64,000 nucleotides of DNA from Erythrocercus mccallii (taxonomy: Eukaryota; Chordata; Aves; Passeriformes; Dicruridae): the NCBI GenBank assembly GCA_013397435.1, contig VZRG01002004.1, forward strand, positions 8,625 to 72,624, read 5' to 3'. Every line of letters starts with the position of its first letter. Positions within the stretch are counted from its first letter, which is position 1. The notes beneath the pieces were generated by a model, which worked only from the letters and a program-made list of their open reading frames with translations, made no database searches and had not been told where the DNA came from. The position numbers and the translations under genes are program-made. Shown one piece after another: positions 50,477 through 62,651 of this stretch.

Positions 50477-53400
50477 ACAGCTGAAGACATTTAATGCTTG
50501 TGGTTGTAAATGTGTGACCCTAGATTCACTCAAAGCTTTGCATTTAGCACAAGTCCTTTCCCATAACAACATGTCATACACCAAGGACTCCAGAAGGCAT
50601 GAAATGTAGAAAACAATAAATTCCCATTGTTGACACAAATCTCTTTTATAAATTCAACCAGACATTTGTTGACAAGCCTGCCACAAACAATATTCAGCAA
50701 CTACAACTCCTATTATTAAAGTTAGGAATATGTCTAGCTAACAACAATTGCATCCACTAAGATGAGAAAGCCTGTCTAGCTAACATCAATTGATTTTAGC
50801 AATGATCTTGATGTAGACAAGGAAACCTGTCTAGCTCACGTCTTCAGGCAATAAACAAGGAAATGTGTTATTTCATAAAGTTTTTGTAAATGCTTCTGCA
50901 CTGCTAAGCATCTAATTATGAGTGAAAGCATAAGGACATTACCTCTCTAATGAATGTCTAATATATCTTGGATGTTGTACTCGTTTAAATGATACTGCTT
51001 TCAAGATCACAGCATCATCACTGATCCCCCAAGAGAAACAATAAGAGAGGAATTGATAACTTTTGCCATGTAAGGGTGAAATGTATATGTGATACTGGAC
51101 TGGTATCCATCTTTTATATTAGCAAGGAAGTCAGGACCCCTTTGCCTTGAAAGGACTGGCCAGAACTCTCACTTAGGCATCCACATTTTGCCAACTAGAT
51201 GATGCACATGATCTCACTGATAGCTCATTGGAGGAGGTGGTAAAGGGTCCTTTTTTCTGTCTTTTTGCATCTTTTGGTCTGTGGTGGGACACGTGCAATG
51301 ACATTGGCTGATACTACTTGCCTTTGCGCCTCTCATAACCCTTACATGGCTGTAATCAGGGCAGGGAGTTTCCCTTCACTTTTTGAAGAAAATGAATGTA
51401 TTGTTCCTTCTCCTTAGTCCCTTTTATGAAAAATAACATCCTGTTTGTCCTCTGGAGTCTGTATCCAGGATTATTAAAATAATAGCAATAAAAGCTTCAG
51501 AAATATCCTACAGCCATCTCAGACCTTGGGAACCAGTGGTTGTAGTTTCATATCTTGCTTTATCCATTGCAGAATATCTAACTTTTTTGAGTATAGGAAT
51601 AATAAGTAATCCTAATTTTGTGCCTAGGAAAATAAGATGGTGTTGTATACAGTGTGGTGTTATCCTTTCTTCTCTCCAGTCTTTATTCCTTTTACTGAAA
51701 TACTCTTTGTTAAGGACAGTCACTGTTTCAGCTTGTTCCTCCAGTTAACTTGTCTTGGAACAGTGCTCTCATGTTTTTTGCCCCTCATTTCTCATGTCTA
51801 TTGCAAAATGCTTGTACAATATTAGCAAAGAAAGAGAAACTGTGAATTCCAGATGTTTTGCTACCTTTTGTGTTTGTTCTCAGCCTCCTAAATGTCCCTG
51901 TAGTTGTCCTTTACTTTTGGTTGAAAACCAGAAATGGCACATCAAACCATCAAACACATCTCACAGGCTGGCCTGTGCAAGAAACAGTACCTAAGCCCAA
52001 GGACCTGGGAAATGTGGAAGCAGAGGTCAGTGAATCTTTCCACAAGTCTCTCCTCTGTGATAGAGATATGACTTAACTCCCTCAGCAGGTTTCAGAGACT
52101 CTGTAGTATGCCCTCCATTACCCGTCCAAGCCCTGTTCTGTTCCCATTATCCCTATAAGGATGCAAGTGGTGTTTTTGGTGAAGTGTCTGGCTGAGGGAA
52201 GTACCAGGAATATCTGAAAAAAATATATTTGAAGGAAAAAAAAAGTAAAGAAGGAAAGGCAGAAAAGTTAGCGATAGAATAATAGCTGAAAACATAAGAT
52301 TTAGGGGCTATTGACAATTCCTATTGCTGGCTACAGATTGCTAAAACCAGAGAAGCCTGGCCCAGACTTCTATCGTACAAATGAACCAGAAAGAAAAAGG
52401 CACAAGTGCACCCACCATTTTCTGTGGGTAAGGCATTCCCACTTCAGTGCTCAGACAGAAACCAGGGAAGAGCCCCTGCAGCCTGTATCACTCAGAACTG
52501 TCCCCTCTCCGAAACGCGCCTCTGGTCCCCTCTGATCTCTCGGAGCTGAGTCCTTATTTAAATCCTTCAGCTGGTACTCTTACTCTTTGGCTGATTCCCA
52601 GTTCCTGCGTGCTGTTGTCACATAGCAGGCCAGCTGCTTTCCCAAGCCTTTCTGGGAACCTTTGTGTGGTTGTATTTAGCAGGGAGGGTACTGGAATTCC
52701 AGTCAGGCTTGCAGAGACCTCAGCAGGAATCAGTCTCAACTCCTGATGCATAGGGAAACTAAGCAACTAAAAGGTTGCTTCAAGGTCACTGGGCTGGTGT
52801 TCAAAAAGAAACAAGGTCAGGAGTGAAAAAGGAGGAGAGAAAGCAATAAGTATTTTTGCCTGATGTTGGTGTCAGGCTCGCCAGCCTATTCTTATCATAC
52901 CACTCCCTTTTTTCCACTCAGACACAATATTAGCTGTCTTCCCTGGTATTCCAAAATGTGTTAAAAATGACAATTTGCATGGCAGAGTCCACTTTAATCA
53001 GTTCTCATGGTACCTTGGGGTGATTCTTATTTGAGCTTCTGCTTTAAAATATTTATCTCTAGAAAATGCTGCCTAATGTTGTCCTTAGCTACTAATGGCC
53101 TGGAAAATCTGTCATCTCTTTCCTCATCTTGTGCTTTCTAAGTACAGCACAGATATTTACTGAACACAGCTTGTCTGCAGCAAAATTGATAAATACCATC
53201 TTTGTGTGGTAATAGGCTTATGTTGTCTGAGGGATTTGTTTTATTACCAACACATTTAACATTCTTATTGTCCCTAATCCTACCAAGCATAGATTTCTCT
53301 ATAATAGCTTTCGCTTTTTTTAAAAGTGTCTCTACAAGTGTGTTAATTATCATGTCCATTCCACTTGCTTTATATTGCTTTATAACATCTATGGCCATTT

Positions 53401-54784
53401 CCCTACAGATTTTAATCAAGTTTTGTCTGGCTACATTTTCCTTCCCCATCCACTCCTCTCAGTTTCATCTCTTTAGCCTTTAAAAATCCATCTCGTGTAT
53501 ACTGTGACTATTCTGTGACTGTTTTTCGGACTTGTTGTACTGTCCTTGGTAAACACTGGTCCCACAGCAAACATCAGCTTCTTGATGCATGGTAAGTCTT
53601 TATCTATTATCATGAGAACTAGTTCTGAGAGTTTGTTACAAATAATTAACAACAAAATATTAATTGAATATGTAAACCATCATCTGTGGTTTTGTTTATT
53701 TACTATAGAAGACATTATTGCCTACAAAGGAAAAAATTTGTCTTCAGGTATATGAAGCAAAGAGCCAGAGTTAATCCGTCTAATCAGTTATTCACAAGTG
53801 AATTTTAAAGGTGTCATTGAGAATCACAGCTGACAGGGACAGAGGCCCTTTCCTGCCCTGCTTTTGCTGAGCTCTTGGTACTAAAGCAATTATAAATTGG
53901 GCTCCTAGCCCAGACCTACATGTATGGGAGATACAGACAGCAGCAAGTGACCTTACTGTGAGCTGAAGAGCTGCTGCAGGACTGTTGAATATTTAATACA
54001 GAAACACAATTGAAATGGTTTTGCAGCAACCAGCGCAGCTACTGATTGGGAATTCCCCCTCTGTATCATGTGGTGTTTTGTTTCCTACCACGTTTGTAAC
54101 TTTAAGATGCTTTTGCCATTAGGCCTTCTGCTTTCAAGATTACAGTAGCAATTTCAGGCCTGCAAAAAGACTGCTAAGCCTGCTTCAGGGACTAATGCAG
54201 ATAAATGACATCCTTTCTGGGCAGACTTTATGGTCCAAAACCAGACACACAGGACATTCCCAGGTCACTTACATTTTATTGCTTCAGCTGAGATAATTCA
54301 CATGATCTGTCTCTTTCATTCATCCTCCCATCCTAGAAACCACCTGTGTTCTCCATCTTCTGCTTCAAAGGCATTTACAATACAGCTAGGAGTAAGGTTA
54401 ATTGAGAAAGAAGCCAGATAAGGGACAGAGGTATATTTAATTGAAAATAAAAAGGCTGCCTGTTTGTTAGTTATAAATCAGTCAATACATAGCCTTAAGC
54501 ACATAATTTTGGTCCACCTACTCAGTGGTTATAACAACAGCTTAGCATTTCCATAACTCTTCTGATTGCTCCATTTTCATGCTGAGGAAGTTCCTGAAGT
54601 TGTTTCATAAATAGAGGTGTGAGATACACAATATTTAATTGCCCAAGCCCAAGGAGGCAGCATTGTCCACAATAAATCTGCTCTGCACTTAGGCACTAGG
54701 CTTCATCCAGCACACAATGTAGTTGGCTGTCACCAGGAGCCAGGTAAATTTTGTTCCCTTGCTCTGACTTGTTCTGAGTCTCTG
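50477..54784. other. Unique-looking non-coding stretch with one tandem repeat
   Basis: Apart from the imperfect repeat at 50731-50870, nothing is recognised. Short frames near 51.5-52.1 kb, 52.3-52.8 kb and 53.1-53.5 kb overlap one another on both strands, which suggests chance. A few CpGs cluster near 52505-52555 without forming an island. Confidence 0.6.
50731..50870 (+). repeat. Imperfect three-copy tandem repeat
   Basis: Each unit begins with 'tgtctagct' (50731, 50773 and 50828). The first two continue 'aaca.caattg'. Units two and three share 'acaaggaaa' near their ends, and units one and two end in a 'gaaa.cc' type string. Spacing between starts is 42 and then 55 bases, so the copies have gained or lost sequence. 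It belongs to no family I know. Confidence 0.75.
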
Positions 54785-55855
54785 TGTGTTGGTTTAGCAA
54801 GGATGGTAAAAACCAATTAGCAATTGACTTTGAAATTGACAACTAGATTAGCCAATTAAATATATGTGTACGCTTCTGGGTTATACACAGTTTAAATTCA
54901 GGAGGATTTGGGAAGCCAGCCTCTTTCCTCCCTGCCTTGGAAGAGCTAAGCTGGCCCTGGCTCCCCACTCCCGGGGGCCCGGCCGGCCCCTGCCTGGGCC
55001 AGGCGTTTCCCAGGAAGACTGGGAAGGCCTTTTCCTTCCACCCATTGGAACAGCACCAATCCCTCTCTGAGAGAAAGAATGGACACAGAGTGCACATAGA
55101 GAAAACCCAGCATGAAGTCAGTGGAGCAAGTGACAGACTAATTAGAGGAAGGATGGAGGAGTTGCCTGCTCCTGGACTTTCTTATTGAGCCATGGAAATG
55201 AACTCTACATGTAGATTATCCCTTTAAATCATGGGAAAGATATGCATTTGCGGAGATGATTGTAGATTTGTGTGTAGATCTGAGCAAAGGTGCTTGTGAT
55301 GGACTACATGATATAGATCTCATGAGATGCTTGAACAGAGATAGAGATGAGAAACCCACTACTCCAGTGAAAAGAAGAGAGAAGATATCGCTGTTCCTTG
55401 AGAGGAAGAATCCTTTGTCTTTAAGCAGCTTGGGAAACTGCTAATGGGAGGGGACACAGAAGCAGGTTTCCCTGGCTGTGTTTGTGACAGTTAAAACCCA
55501 CAAGAGAACTGTTCTAAGTTGTCAGTGGGATCCATGACTCTAAAAGAGAGACTCCTCTCCCAAAGTGATGAAAGATTATGTTAAAATGTGGAAACTGACA
55601 GAAAATCACAGGTTGTATTTCTATGTTGTTTGTAGAAAGTGAACATTAGTGGCGGGAAGGAAGAGTGTTTTGAGGTTTCATTTTTCTTTTTTTTCTTTTC
55701 TTCTTTTAGTGTGTGTGTTAATAAAATCTATTTGTTTACTTCTAAGTTAGGCCTGTTTTGCCTTTTCTCCTTAATCCTATTTCACAGCACAAAATATTTG
55801 GACCACTACACTAAATTTAGCCAACAGAAACAGAGGTGAACGTGAAACCACTACA
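54785..55855 (+). mobile_element. LTR-3: full-length avian ERV LTR
   Basis: The element starts TGTGTTGGTTTAGCAAGG and ends 'gtgaaaccactaca', so its ends are imperfect inverted copies with TG and CA. Inside, the order fits a known avian LTR type: 'ggtaaaaaccaatta' (54805-54819), 'atccctttaaatcatggg' (55219), 'tctcatgagatgcttgaac' (55318), 'cttgggaaactgctaatggg' (55430) and 'gactctaaaagagagactcc' (55534). A T/C-rich block follows, then AATAAA at 55720-55725 and 'cctgttttgccttttctcc' (55752). A GC-rich patch lies at 54955-55015. About 1071 bases is a full LTR. No matching target duplication is visible. The reading frames within it are incidental. Confidence 0.83.
55720..55725 (+). promoter_or_regulatory. 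Polyadenylation signal in LTR-3
   Basis: AATAAA lies just after a T/C-rich tract and a GT run, about 130 bases before the LTR 3' end. This placement is typical for this LTR type. Confidence 0.65.
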
Positions 55856-56280
55856 TAAATTGGTGTTTCTGCCTGGTTTCCCCAAACCAGAACATCCTGT
55901 AGGGGCAGATCTGTCTGTGTTGCTGCCTCTGACATCCAGGCTTTTGGTGTTGGATGGCTCCAGGTGATGCTGTTGGGTTGGATGCCTATGAGATAGCTCA
56001 GGAGATGCCAAAAAGCAACTGAGAGGGATATGGGCTTGAGGCTGGAGGTGGAGGTGGCCAACATAAAATTCAGGGAATATTGGATTTGCGAGGTAGGTTT
56101 TGCAGGAGACAGAAGCCTGAAGGAGGAAAAAGGGTATTGAGGGATGTAAAATTGAAGTACTGGGTATGGGAGATTTGGATTATGCTGGATGTCCTGTGAT
56201 GGAAGGCAAGTAGGAGCTATAAGGTGTGAAAAGTGTAAGGGTGTCAATCCATGCCAGATTATCTTCTCCTCATACATCTG
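55856..56280. other. LTR-3 downstream flank, possibly ERV leader remnant
   Basis: The plus strand is rich in G and A. One plus frame has few stops between about 55930 and 56220. The minus strand holds the longest ATG-started open frame in the window (55777-56277, 166 codons), with no signal peptide, recognised motif or known relative. That frame ends inside the LTR, which argues against a host exon. The stretch could be a decayed internal retroviral segment or plain host DNA. Confidence 0.3.
55861..55878 (+). other. Possible retroviral primer-binding site
   Basis: Five bases after the inferred LTR-3 end comes TGGTGTTTCTGCCTGGTT. A primer-binding site begins with TGG because it pairs with the CCA end of a tRNA, and TGGTGT is the start used by leucine-tRNA-primed ERVL elements. 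The remaining bases could not be matched to a bird tRNA here. If real, LTR-3 would be a 5' LTR with some leader sequence rather than a solo LTR. Confidence 0.35.
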
Positions 56281-57149
56281 AACTCAATTAAGTGTGTGGT
56301 CTGACCACTTTTTCACAGTGGCTGCAACATCAACTCAGCAGCTGCTGAGACAAAGCTGCTCCCTGTGGCTGCACTGGACATGAAGGTTTCGTGTCCCTCA
56401 CCATTAGCAAAACAGTCAGCTCCCATGCACACATCTGTGGCAAGTGCTTTAATTCCTCACAGCCCTCAATATCCTGCCTGTAACACCTTTTCAGAGGTGC
56501 TTATGAGACAAGGGTCACAGGGCTGCAGAAACACAGCTATACAGCATTGAGTAGGAGCGGTAAGTATGGGAACTTTATAGCCAAGGAACTTTATATATTC
56601 ATCCCAATAACTTGGAGGGAATCCAAATGTCATTTTCAGACATTCTGGTATGACAGAAATCTAGCATTTCTGGTCCAAGTTTAGCAAGGAACATAAGCCA
56701 GGATTGTTATTAAGCATATAGCAATGGGGAAAACATACAATACTATACATGTACTTCCAGACAAATAAAGAAAAGCATTTTTAGGAGAAGCTGTTATAAC
56801 TTCCATGGATGCAGAACATCTAGGAAAGACTCTATCTGGACTTTTTGTGACTGGAAATAAGCTTCAGTCCAAGGCAGAAACTTTCATTGATTCTTTTCAG
56901 CTTAATGCCAAAATGTCCAGCTCATATCAGCTTTTTCAGTACGCCTTGGTTGTGCTTTTGATGCTTGACAAAAAGGGGGTTCCTTGATCACTGAGTAGCT
57001 CCTGTTATTCAGAAAGATGGTGCCCTTCCAAACTGTGGTAGGATTCCGTGAAACTCAGCCCCAGAAGAGTGGTGAGTGAAGAGCACCAAGGAAACTGACA
57101 GAAATCAATCCCCACAATAAGCTAAATATTAAATTAAATATTTGTGTTT

Positions 57150-57300
57150 CATGTAAAAAAGAAAAAAAAAATCCCCAATGAAAAACAAACAACCTTCAAA
57201 AAATCCCTAAACCCCACACGAAAAAAAACACAAAAAAACTCAAACAAAAGTAATTTTTAAAAAATAACACTCCCCCCAACAAAATTTTTTTTCCCAAAAA
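57150..57300 (+). repeat. A-rich low-complexity tract
   Basis: Runs of A are broken by C and short 'aaac' and 'ccccaa' strings over about 150 bases, ending in a T run and 'cccaaaaa'. It could be a decayed poly-A tail of a retrocopy, but no source sequence is recognisable to its left. Confidence 0.7.
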
Positions 57301-58880
57301 GACATTTTGCTGAAACAATCTTTTCCAAAACATGATAAGCTGCCTCTTCCTCTCCCTTCAATCCACCTCCAAAGCAAGATTTCCTTGAGTGCATGTATTT
57401 CTGCCTCCTGCTAATGACTTGGCAAGCAGTGAATTGTGGCCACTGCTACTAACTCATTGATGCCTTCTTTGGGGAAGAAAAGAGGTATCCTCATTGCTGG
57501 TAAAGTGGCACCTGTTTTATCTGAACAGAGAGAGGATCTTAGCCAGTTTATACCAGTATAATTAAGGCAGCGCAAGCCCTTATCTCTGGTTTTACATAGA
57601 TAGAAGAGTAAATCTAATTTAATATATCATTGCAAATTCAGGTGAGCAAGCTCTACAAAAAAAAGCTTTCTCTTTATATGTTCATTTGCTTCTATATTAG
57701 TTGGGGGGGATGTGTTTTTGTTTTTATTTTTATTTAAGCATTTTGGCTAAAAATAATTGTACCTTCTCCAATTCCAGTTGCTGCACTTTTATTAAAATTT
57801 GTAATTTTAAAATGCCAAAAGTGTTTTTATCTCTGCTCATAACCTACTTTTATCTTGATTAAACTTTGGCTTGGAGTCCAGGCCCTGTATTATACATTCT
57901 TACAGCAACTAGCACAGCATATCAAACATGAATTTCGAACCTCACTATAATGCATATTTTATTTAAAATAATGGCATTCATGGCTTACACTCAGTCACTA
58001 CCTTCCATTGTGGAGATTACAATTGTTCCACCTTTGCTGTTCTGCCTGGGCACTTGGGGCTTGACATAACCATGCTTTGAAGTGCTTCTTCCAAGTTCAG
58101 AATTTACTGGTTGAAATGTCTGATGTAATGCTATGTAATCCTTTCCATGGCTTCAGGGAAGACAAGCTTTCAATTTGGTGAAAAATGTATTTCTGTAAGG
58201 TTATTAGAATAAAATGAAATAAAAACCAGTTGTGGAGTGATCATCACAAGGCAGCTTGATATGGGTTTCTTTTTGAATGAAGCAGAGGCCAGCTCCTGCC
58301 TTGCTCAAAGCAAGAGCAGGGTTGCTGTCAGCCTCCGTAAGCTCCAGATCAAACTACGGCTTCCATTCAGGACATTTTTTTTATTTGTTTTAATAAGGTT
58401 GATGTTCAGGAAAAGGTCAGATGTAAAACATAGGACCTGTTTTATAGGATGCTTGAATCCCTCTTTTTTTAAGTGGCCATATAGATTAGAAGCCATACGT
58501 GGAAGACCTGAATAATCTTACACGTGGTAACAATCGGTCTTCTGCATTATGCACTCCCTTCCTAATATCATATGTGAGCAGATGGGGTCTTTCCTCCAAG
58601 GGTGCTCTTTATTCATGTTCTTGACTTGAAGTTATCAGTATGATCTTAAACCACTTTTATTAGAGAGTCTGTTTTTAATCAAGAAGGAAGAGGGATTTGC
58701 AGTGAAGAAAAAAACACTGGTGGGTAAAATGAACCACCACAGAGACAAAAATAAACAGAGGAATTTCCTCAATGCCCTATTTCATCTTCCTTTTCCCTTT
58801 TTATTGAACATATTAAATAATTTAACAAAATATTGTTTTTATAAACAGTCATTAAAGTAGCTGCTTGTTTTGAACTAATG

Positions 58881-58952
<72 letters not shown>

Positions 58953-58954
58953 TC
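58881..58954 (+). repeat. TTTC microsatellite
   Basis: About 18 perfect tandem copies of TTTC (GAAA on the other strand), flanked on the right by further T/C-rich sequence. Perfect copies of this length are normally polymorphic. Confidence 0.97.
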
Positions 58955-61900
58955 CTTTCACTCTCTTGTTTCTTTTTGTATTGCATATATTCAATACATA
59001 ATCAGAAAGGAAATAAGAAGAGAAAATTTAGTCTCAGAACTGCAACTGTCTTAACAAGTCAAGGCAAGAGGGTGTTTTGCTGTTTCATTTTCTTGGTCCT
59101 CCTGTACATGACTTCAAAATGGTGCCAGTAAATCTAGGAGTAAACTCCATGCTAATTTTGAGTGTCCAATCTTTGAAAAATGAAGGTTGATGCAATTATC
59201 AAACAACAGCAATGGTAATAACATTGTCTGACAGTGGTAGTTCATGGAGAATCCAGCTGAGAGCTGGACATGAAAAATGCACAGCTCAAGTTTTGCCTAG
59301 ATTAGGGGAAGTGCCTGAAAATGGAATACAAGTTCTGCGTAAATTCAGTGAGGTGCTAAGAAATATTTTGCCATTAAAGCCACCTTCTCTGTTCTGCCCC
59401 CAGTCACCAGGCAAAAGAACAGGTCTCCTTTCACCCATCCAGAGCTGTAGCTCTAACACATACTTGAGGGACAATTATGCCAATGTGCCCAGCTGTGGTG
59501 ACACAATGGCTGTGCTGTTGGCTCAGCTGCAGGACCTTCCTCTCTTGCAAAACCGTGAAATCTGTCCATTAGGATTCATTAGGAGTGGCAGAGCTGGAAG
59601 TTTAGAGTAGACTGCACCACCTCCAGCTGGCTGAGCCCAGATCAGGTTTCAGGTGTTGACACGCAGACACAGCAGATGAAATACCAGTAGTGGAGGTGGT
59701 TTAGTCTCCAGCAGCCTCCGAGTGCCTCACTCTTGTCTGTTGCCACCTTCTGTGGCAAGAGCAGGCAAATCACAGGTAGAAGTAAATGCCTGTAGTTCAC
59801 TGAACTAAAAAGTCAAATAGAATTTGAGAGTGGGCTGGGCCAGCACACCACGCTCACATCATTTAGGAGCAACTTGATGTAGAGTTCAGGCTTGCAGGCT
59901 GCAGTGGCAGTGGGAGAAAGGAGAAGCTACCATAGCTGGGAGTGAGAGCTGCTCCTGCAGCATGGGCTGTATCCTACTTTGCTTGTAAGTCAATATCCTT
60001 AAACACTTTCTTTAGGGTAAATGTTCTGTGAATGCAGAAGTTGTATTTTTCGCAATCTAAGTTGAAGCACACGCAGAACATAAACTCAGCCATATTTCCA
60101 AGCTCACCCCACACCAGCTTGACTCCAGGGTTCCAACAGATCCCAACACCTAAATTCTTACAGTCTTGACAGATCTTACAGCTGGATGCAAATACATTCT
60201 ATTGAGTCCTAGTGAAATGTTGGGGCCAGCTGGAGTGGACCAAACTAATAGAATCTTTTTTAAAACATCTTAAAACATCATAAAAACATAATATCTTCTC
60301 CAGGGGAAGTGCACAAACATGGTAGCAGCAATGATTAAACAAAAAGTGCTGAAAAACTCTTTGCTAATATTCTGGGAACCACAGAGGTGGTGAACTCCCG
60401 AGAGATTTGGGCGGCCTGTCTGCAGTACACGTATCTTATGCTTCAAAGAACCATTTCCCCTACACTTAAATCACAGTCTTTCCTGCTTGCATGAGCTTAA
60501 AGGGCCAGAGGAACCAGTTCTGAGTTAGCTTACCTTTTCCAGGGAAAAAGGTCACCCTGTTACTGTAAATTCACCTCTTCCACCTTCATGCTGGGAAGTT
60601 GCAGATTTTGGGAATGGGGATAGAAAGCTGTTTAAATAATTTTGTCATCCATGATTGAAAGGAGAGTGAAATAGACTGAATTATTCTCAAAAAAACGGTA
60701 TTAAATTTTTCAGGTTTTGAAGTTATTTTGATAGCTTGCATGTACTTTTAAAATAATTTATTAAAATTTTGACTGTAAACATCAACATCTTCTCCACTAA
60801 CTTACAAAGACTGACTTTCCAGTAACAAATTATTTTACAAAAAAACAGGAACTCTTTGATTAAAACTTATTTTATATAATTAGCAAGAGTTGTTCAATAA
60901 AAGGCTGAATGTCCCACTTGCATGGACCACAGCTCATGAGGCTGAGTCTGTAAAGTTGAATATCCTTCTTGATAAAGACACCTCAACACTTTATTTTTTT
61001 CTAAAGAAACATAGAGTCTCATAATTTTTGTTTGAATAGTTGGATTAAAATTAACCACTACTTGAATTTTCATCCCCCAAAATGCAGCAGCATTTCTGAG
61101 CCACACTTAAAAATAATTTGTGTGTTTCTTTTAACATACGTATTTCAGCTGGAAGTCAAAGAAAGTCAAAGATAGAAGCAGAAATACCGTGAGAAAAAAA
61201 AGTAAACCCATACTATTCCAATAGAGGAGGTAAGGGAACTGACTTTGAGATTAACAGCCAGGCCTGTGTGCCAAAAACTTAGAAGTCTCCCATCGTTATC
61301 TTGCAGTCTCCCTTACGCAGATCCCTGGACCAGATCCTCTGATGATATCAGCTGGTGGGTGCAGTCACATTCATGAGAGCAGCATTACAGTGATTAAAGC
61401 TAGATGATAATCAGCCTGCTGGTTTCAATGAGTTTTATTATTCATTTGATTGAAAGGTATTTTCCAGTTGTTGTGAAGTACGGAAATGTGTTTCGAATTC
61501 ATCATTTTTTAAGCCTCTCACACATTGTTTGGCAAACAAGGATTGTTTAGGTTGTCTGGGACTCCTTCACTGCATCCTCTCAAATGTGAGATTTCCCTCT
61601 GTTCTCCAATGGACCATTCTGGTGCAGTTAAACACACAGTGGCCAGCTTTGCAAAGCAGTAAGCCTTCTTTAGAAGGAGGTCTTTTGGTTTAATCTGTAA
61701 TCTTTATGGAAAAACTGGACATTACAGTAGGAGGATTATGCAAAATTGCTTTCTGCCACTGAAGAGATGGACAAAGCAGTAGCTCAAGGCATGGAATGAG
61801 CATTCTGAAATAAGCACTTCGTCGCTGAATTCAGTACCAAGAAATTAACCTAAACTATTCCAATTTACATATGCTAGTAATTTGCATCCCAGCTTTACAC

Positions 61901-62006
61901 CTTACAGAGACTCGTTTGTTTGCTGTTACTGTAGTAAATGTTTGCTCACAGGCTGCTTAAAATTAAGCAGGGAGGTCAAGCTGGGACCAAATCCAAGGCT
62001 GCCTTA

Positions 62007-62008
<2 letters not shown>

Positions 62009-62038
<30 letters not shown>
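62009..62038 (+). repeat. CTGC microsatellite
   Basis: About seven perfect tandem copies of the four-base unit in otherwise unique DNA. Confidence 0.95.
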
Positions 62039-62651
62039 TGTGTGAATATACTCCTAACTCAACACTGTTCCGTGCTTGAGTGGTGCAAAACTGATCCCAA
62101 AGCCTGATACTGCAGCACATGGGTTCCTCAGTTATGCTGGGATCTATGAATCAAACCAGAGACTTTCATGTGAATGCTTGCTCCTGCTACCACTCCTTTT
62201 CTGTGCTGAATTGCTCTCTGGAGGTGACTCTGGCTTGCTTTCTCACTATTATTCTGTAAGTATTTTGCACAGGTTATGTCATCTTTCCTTGGATACATAA
62301 ATTCATATCACCTTGAGATGACCATATCCAATAAAGAAATTTAGGGGTCTATAAAATTAGAAGAAGTAAACTTCATGTGCATGGCTTTTGGACCAATATT
62401 CAGAATTTATTCCTAGTCTTTCTGTATCATATATTAGCCAGTCTCCTGCCCCTTTCTTCACTCTTTCTTCTGCATCAGGTGACTTTGCGGATTGATACTG
62501 CTTTCTTATGAATTTTTACTATTCCATTTGGCACAGAGTAAACTTCACATGGAAAATCTCTGCGGCAGGATGAGGAGTGCCAAGGTTGAGCCCATCAACA
62601 CTGTCCAGTTCTGTCCCAGGGAAAGGAAGGCGTCAACCAGAGGTAATGCAA

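Larger units (their letters stand above)
56281..62651. other. Unique-looking non-coding stretch with simple repeats
   Basis: It holds an A/CA-rich tract at 57150-57300, a TTTC microsatellite at 58881-58954 and a CTGC microsatellite at 62009-62038. A 132-codon plus frame at 59212-59610 and a 92-codon plus frame at 58237-58515 are open but unrecognised. Nothing else is seen. Confidence 0.6.

Noticed and set aside
54864..55188. Overlapping frames in the GC-rich patch near 55.0 kb
   Set aside because: They lie inside LTR-3, where this LTR type is naturally GC-rich. They are not host exons.
57150..57300. Processed pseudogene inferred from the A-rich tract
   Set aside because: The sequence to its left shows no long decayed reading frame or recognisable parent, and the tract is C-interrupted simple sequence.
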